Shown one piece after another: positions 59,001 through 64,000 of a DNA stretch of 64,000 bases (positions are counted from its first letter, which is position 1; each line of letters starts with the position of its first letter). The DNA is from Celoporthe dispersa (Eukaryota > Ascomycota > Sordariomycetes > Diaporthales > Cryphonectriaceae): positions 2,182,501 through 2,246,500 of the forward strand of contig WAID01000005.1 of assembly GCA_016584495.1 (NCBI GenBank). The letters are read 5' to 3'. The translations under genes were made by a program, and so were the position numbers. The notes below the pieces were generated by a model that was given only the letters and a program-made list of their open reading frames with translations, was not told the origin of the DNA and did not search any database.

Positions 59001-60362
59001 CCTCGGACGGAGGCTCGTTCACGGGCATCGTCGACCGCTTCCTGCTGCGCGTAGGCGACACCACCAACCCCCTCGTCTTCCCTGCCCTGGCCAACTACTC
59101 CAGCACCCTCCTCAACCGCACGGCGGACGGCAGCAACAACCTGACCCTGACCCACAGCGCCCCTGGCGCCAGCTGGTTCCGCTACACGACCAACTGGGGG
59201 TCCACCTACAGCGGCTGGAGGCGTTACGAGGACCAGAGCACCATCGGCGAGCTGGAATGGAGCGGCACCTCGGACCAGGCCTGGAAGGGCACCCACGTGA
59301 TCGTGCAGTACTGGAGCCAGCTCCTGGGCAGCAGCAGCTACGTGGTGCACGCCGACCTCGACTACAGCGGCCAGGAGAGGCGGTTCCCGCACCTCTGGGC
59401 GTCGGGCCCCTTCAACCAGTACGGCTACGACGCAGGGCTCGACAGCGAGATCGAGCACACGGCCGAGTCCCTCTGGGAGTGGCACTACATGGACGAGTGG
59501 CCGGCGTACTTCCAGGTCAGCGTGTGGGGCATGAACCCGGACAGCCAGCCGGACCAGAGCTTTATCTTTGGCGACGTGGACGACGACGGCGTCCTGGACC
59601 GCATGCCTCCCTCGTCCCTGACCGAGACGGACATCAACATCACGACATTCCCGCCCAAACCGCACCTAGCGTACCGGCTTGTCATCCAGGACTCGACACT
59701 CAAGTACGGCATCGTGCCCGTGGGCAATATGTGGCTCCAGCTGGTCCTGTACGTGCTCCTGTGGATCGTGCCGGTCCTCTCGGCGCTGGCCGTCGTGCAC
59801 GCCTTCCGGCAGTCGTTCTACAAGATCAAGTTCAACGAGGTCGGCGTGGGCCAGGGCTCGACGGTCGCCCTGCTCGCCCAGAAGGCCAAGAGCGCCCTCC
59901 ACCTGGGCGGGGACAAGTACCGCGGTATTTCTTCCGCCTCGAGGGCCCTCATCGCTCCCGGCGGCGGCGGTGCAGCAGCAGGCGGGAGCCCGCGCAGGAA
60001 GGTGCTCATCGCCACCATGGAGTACAACATCGACGACTGGAACATCAAGATCAAGATCGGCGGGCTGGGCGTGATGGCGCAGCTCATGGGCACGGCGCTG
60101 CGGCACCAGGACCTGGTCTGGGTGGTGCCCTGCGCGGGCGGCATCGAGTATCCCGTCGACGTGCGCGCCGAGCCCATGTTTGTGCGGATCATGAGCCAGT
60201 TCTACGAGGTCCAGGTGCAGTACCACAAGCTGGACAACATCACCTTTGTGCTGCTGGATGCGCCTATCTTCCGGAAGCAGACCAAGGCGGAGCCGTATCC
60301 GCCCCGCATGGACGATATGGAGAGTGCTGTCTACTACTCTGCATGGTGCGTTCATTATACTC

Positions 60363-60397
<35 letters not shown>

Positions 60398-63300
60398 CTG
60401 ACAGGCCTTGAAAACAGGAACCAATGTATTGCAGAGACGATGAGGCGCTTCCCCGTCGACCTGTACCACATCAACGACTACCACGGTGCCTGCGCTCCCC
60501 TATACCTCCTCCCCAAGACCATCCCCGCCGCGGTATCTCTCCACAATGCAGAGTTCCAGGGCATGTGGCCTATGAGGACCCCTGAGGAGTGCAAGGAGGT
60601 GTGCGAGGTGTTTAACCTGCCCGAGCAGGTCGTCAAGGACTATATCCAGTTCGGATCCGGTAAGCTGACCTCCTGTGGAGCAAGATTGGTGTAGTTATCT
60701 TGTTTCTTGAAACCTCAAAGAGATGCGGCCGCTGATAAAGCATTCTCTAGTCTTCAACCTCCTCCATGCCGGTGCGAGCTATCTGCGCATCCACCAGCAG
60801 GGCTTTGGAGCGGTTGGTGTCTCCAAGAAATACGGTGATCGGTCCTTTGCGCGGTATCCCATCTTCTGGGGACTGTCCAAGATCGGACAGCTACCGAACC
60901 CTGATCCCACGGTATGTTTCGACCTTTTTTTCCTTTCTTTTTCCCCTTTTCTTTTCTTCCTCTTTTCTTTTGTTCTCTCCAATTCATCCACAGCTTATGC
61001 TAATTATCATGACCACAAACTATAGGACACTGGCGAGTGGAGTGCCGACGACCTGGTCACCGAGAAGCCCACCGTCGACCAGGACTTCGAGGCCGGCCGG
61101 ATCGAGCTCAAGCGCCAGGCCCAGGAATGGGCTGGCCTGGAGCAGAACCCCAAGGCCGAGCTGTTTGTGTTTGTCGGCCGGTGGAGTCTGCAGAAGGGCG
61201 TCGACCTGATCGCAGATATCTTTCCCTGGGTGCTGGAGCAGTATCCGCAAGCCCAAGTGATTGTGAGTCTCTTCTGTCTGGCTATATTCATATATATTTG
61301 TATAGTCTCGTCTGTCATGACTACCCTAACTGACTAACCCCACCACCAGTGCATCGGACCCGTGATCGACCTCTATGGCCGTTTCGCCGCCCTGAAGCTG
61401 GCCAAGCTGATGGAGATATACCCCGGCCGCGTCTTCAGCAAGCCCGAGTTCACCGCCCTCCCTCCTTACATCTTCAGCGGTGCCGAGTTTGCCCTGATCC
61501 CCTCTCGGGATGAGCCCTTCGGCCTGGTGGCTGTTGAGTTCGGCCGCAAGGGTGCTCTGGGTGTTGGTGCGCGCGTGGGCGGTCTCGGTCAGATGCCGGG
61601 CTGGTGGTTTACCGTGGAGAGCACCAAGGTATGATCCATGCTTATATATATATATTAATACATATATATGTATATATGTACTGACAGTCACTTCTTTTCA
61701 GGCCTCCCATCTCCTTCAACAGTTCAAGAACGCCATTGTGGCCGCCCTCAAGACCGACACCGAAACGAGGGCCAAGATGCGCGCCTACTCGGCCAAGCAG
61801 AGGTTCCCCGTCGCCCAGTGGCTCGACAAGCTCGAGACCCTCCAGGACTCGGTCATCAGGGCCCACGAAAAGACGGCGCAGAAGGCTGCCAAGAGAGGCG
61901 CCGGGTTCATGGCCAGCACCAGGAACCTCCTCGGCGCCAGCCCGAGCAGGGAGAACCTCGAGGCCGCCACAGAGGCCCAGCTGCGCGACCAGAGGCCCGC
62001 GTGGATGCAGTCCATCACGGACCTGGGCGATAACTATACGATCCGCGACCCTTCCCGGATGAGCACGGCGCTCAACACGCCCGCCGCCTCAAGGCCTGGC
62101 ACGCCCGGCATCGACATGATGGTCTTCGCGCCCGACTCGTCCTCGCGGCCGTCGTCTCCGTACGTGAATGACTGGGATGCCCGTCCCGACTCGGCCTCGG
62201 TGCAGTCCTTCTCCTTCTCGCGGCCCTTTGGCGGCCACTCGAGGGACGAGTCCGTCCAGAGCCTGGCCACCATGGCCAGCCTGCCCCTCCCGCTGCCCAG
62301 CTCGCCCTTCGTCATGCAGCAGAACAACGCCAGCCGGACCTCCATGCTCAGCCTGGACGAGGTCGTGGGCGAGCGCCAGGACTACAAGCTCCAGCAGGTC
62401 GACCCCTTCTTCACTGACAAGGACGGCAGCTTCTACGCTTCCTTCGAGCGCAGGCTAACCTCCCTCGACGCCTCCAACTCGGCGTCCGAGCTGTGCATCG
62501 AGGACTTCCTGATCCGCTCCGAGAAGGAATGGTTCAACGAGTACCGCGACGTGAGGCTCGGTCGCGGCCGTGGCCGCTCCTCGTCGCCCGCCAGGAGGGA
62601 GGACCGCTCCAGAGGACGGTCCACGAGCCGGTACGCGAGGTCCAGGTCCCCGCAGAGATCGATGCTGGGACTATCCGTGATGGGGAACACCGCCGTCAGC
62701 CGCTCCTCACACCTGCGCAACGCCTCGTCGCCCTCGAGACGGTCCCTCGACGCAGCCTCTCCGGACGGCTCCCTGGAGGAGAGCAGCAGCAGCACCGTCG
62801 TGGGGCGAGAGTCGGGCTACGAGGCCTTCGAGATCCCCAAGGACTACATCCCGCCCACGGGTCTCAAGAAGTACCTCCAGTACCAGCTCGGCGAGTGGCC
62901 CGTCTACGCCATCCTCCTCGCCGCCTCGCAGGTCATCGCCTCCAACTCGTACCAGATCACCCTCCTCACGGGCTCCGTGGGCGAGCCCGCCTCGAAGCTG
63001 TACACCGTGGCCAGCATCTACCTCGCCTCCACCGTCCTGTGGTACGCCCTCTCGCGCACGGTTCCTCTGCTGTACCCTCTCGCCATACCTTTTGCCTTTT
63101 ACGGAGCCGCCTTCTTTGTCCTCGGCTTTTCCCCCCTGGCCTCGGACGACACCGCGCAGGGCTGGGTCCAGAACGTCGCCACGGGCCTCTACGCCTTCGC
63201 CTCGTCCTCCGGAGGCATCACGTTTGCCTTTAATTTTGGCACCGACGGCGGCTCCACCATCTCCTCCTGGATCATGCGCCTCGCCCTGATCCAGGGTGTC

Positions 63301-64000
63301 AGCTCAGCTCTACACCGTCGGCCTCTGGGCCTGGGGCTCCGCCGTCTCCTCTGCTGTTGCCGACGGCGGCTCTGGAGTCCATCGCCAACAGCCCCTGGCT
63401 CCTCGCCGTCTGCATTCCCATCTCTCTCCTCCTCTGGGCCGTCGGCTTGGTCTCTACGTCGGCCTCCCGGATTTCTACCGCGAGACCCCAGGCCCCGTCC
63501 CTCAGCTGTGGAAGACCCTCCTCCGCCGCAAGACCATCGCCTGGTATCTTCTCGCCGTCGTCATACAGAACTACTTCCTCAGCGCCGTCTACGGCCGCAA
63601 CTGGTTCTTTCTCTTCTCCTCCGCTGCCCTGCCGACCTGGGCCGCCGTCTTGCTAGCCCTCGGGTTTTTTGTCGTCATGTGGGCTCTCCTCCTCTTTATC
63701 CTGGCACGCCTGAGCCGTGGCCACCCGTGGCTGTTTCCCATGTTCGCCGTCGGCCTGGGCGCGCCTCGCTGGGCCCAGACCTTCTGGGGTGTCTCCCGCA
63801 TCGGCCTCTGGCTGCCCTGGGCCGGTGGCACTGCCCTCGCCTCCGCGGTCGTGTCGCGACTGCTCTGGCTCTGGCTCGGCCTGCTGGATGGCATCCAGGG
63901 CGCAGGCATCGGCATGATCCTCATGCTGACCCTCACCCGTGTCCACGTCGCGGCTGCCATCGTCGGGGCGCAGGTGCTGGGGTCAATTGCCACCATTGCG
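56099..64000 (+). CDS. ags1: Cell wall alpha-1,3-glucan synthase, 3' end beyond window
   Basis: Large membrane enzyme that makes alpha-1,3-glucan of the cell wall. Exons: 56099-56610, 56772-57352, 57444-57811, 57965-60345, 60418-60659, 60751-60911, 61026-61262, 61350-61628 and 61702 onward; all phases agree. About 2350 of an expected 2400 or so residues are present. Order: signal peptide (1-25); extracellular amylase-like GH13 domain (DRFVNGDPTND, then GFRYDKATQ with the nucleophile Asp and IPGEITGGNTFG with the acid Glu); one membrane helix (about 1075-1095); cytosolic glycogen-synthase-like GT5 domain (EYNIDDWNIKIKIGGLG, HINDYHGA, IPSRDEPFGLVAVEFG); a Ser/Arg-rich linker; and a multi-helix C-terminal domain from about 1980. 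Three single-base frame changes fall in 63301-63455: +1 near 63305, +1 near 63375 and -1 near 63449. The helical C-terminal domain then continues open to the window end. Confidence 0.95.
60361..60396. repeat. TC repeat in glucan synthase intron 4
   Basis: About fifteen TC units inside intron 60346-60417, lying just before the branch point and forming an extended polypyrimidine tract. Confidence 0.85.

Noticed and set aside
57887..59665. Long antisense open frame across glucan synthase exon 4
   Set aside because: Shadow of the GC-rich third positions of the real gene; product is an Arg/Val/Ala-rich mixture without domains. The same applies to 58108-60411 in another frame.
1..64000. CRISPR arrays, rRNA genes, intact transposons
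   Set aside because: No regularly spaced direct repeats, rRNA-like sequence, transposase or reverse transcriptase seen on either strand.

Overview
The window looks like about 64 kb of nuclear DNA from a filamentous ascomycete (Pezizomycotina). Genes carry short GT-AG introns (mostly 65-180 nt) with CTRAY-type branch points. The families present are typical of these moulds: alpha-1,3-glucan synthase, a HET-domain protein, a GPI-anchored GH16 glucanase, a pisatin-demethylase-type P450, a PL4 rhamnogalacturonate lyase, a DUF3425/bZIP-like regulator and a methanol-type alcohol oxidase. Coding exons are GC-rich. Spacers are long, often pyrimidine-rich, and hold several dinucleotide repeats. No rRNA, convincing tRNA, CRISPR array or intact transposon was seen. 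The genus cannot be fixed from the sequence alone.

Layout. 0.5-5 kb: a hydantoinase/dihydropyrimidinase and a hydantoin racemase, both on +, each with two single-base frame breaks. 7.1-9.6 kb: a peroxisomal-type alcohol oxidase (+, five exons, one frame break). 10.1-12.3 kb: a GPI-anchored GH16 beta-glucanase (-). 16.9-18.2 kb: an alpha/beta hydrolase (-). 22.2-23.6 kb: an aspartate aminotransferase (-). 24.6-26.0 kb: a secreted fungal protein of unknown function (-). 26.8-29.4 kb: a RecQ-like helicase whose Walker A lysine cannot be seen (+). 29.7-30.8 kb: a short-chain dehydrogenase (SDR, -). 32.0-35.1 kb: a P450 (+) converging on a second SDR (-), followed by a perfect 44-bp inverted repeat. 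36.0-38.3 kb: a HET-domain protein (-). 39.3-39.9 kb: a 181-aa orphan (+). 42.4-43.1 kb: a small one-pass membrane protein (+). 44.8-45.6 kb: a sorbose-reductase-like SDR (-), divergent from the PL4 lyase at 47.0-49.3 kb (+). 50.0-51.3 kb: a DUF3425/bZIP-like regulator (+). 51.3-56.1 kb: a long gene-free stretch. 56.1 kb to the window end: alpha-1,3-glucan synthase (+), cut off at its 3' end.

How the genes relate. Hydantoinase plus racemase form a recognisable catabolic pair for racemic 5-substituted hydantoins. The glucan synthase and GH16 enzyme act on the cell wall. The PL4 lyase attacks rhamnogalacturonan, and pectin breakdown releases methanol that the alcohol oxidase could use; this last link is inference.

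A technical theme runs through the window. Six otherwise well-conserved genes are each interrupted by one to three single-base frame changes, nearly all in mononucleotide runs. Undoing each change restores family-typical reading, and in the five complete genes also a coding length divisible by three. This looks more like base-calling error or very recent mutation than old decay. The remaining spliced genes assemble without any correction.
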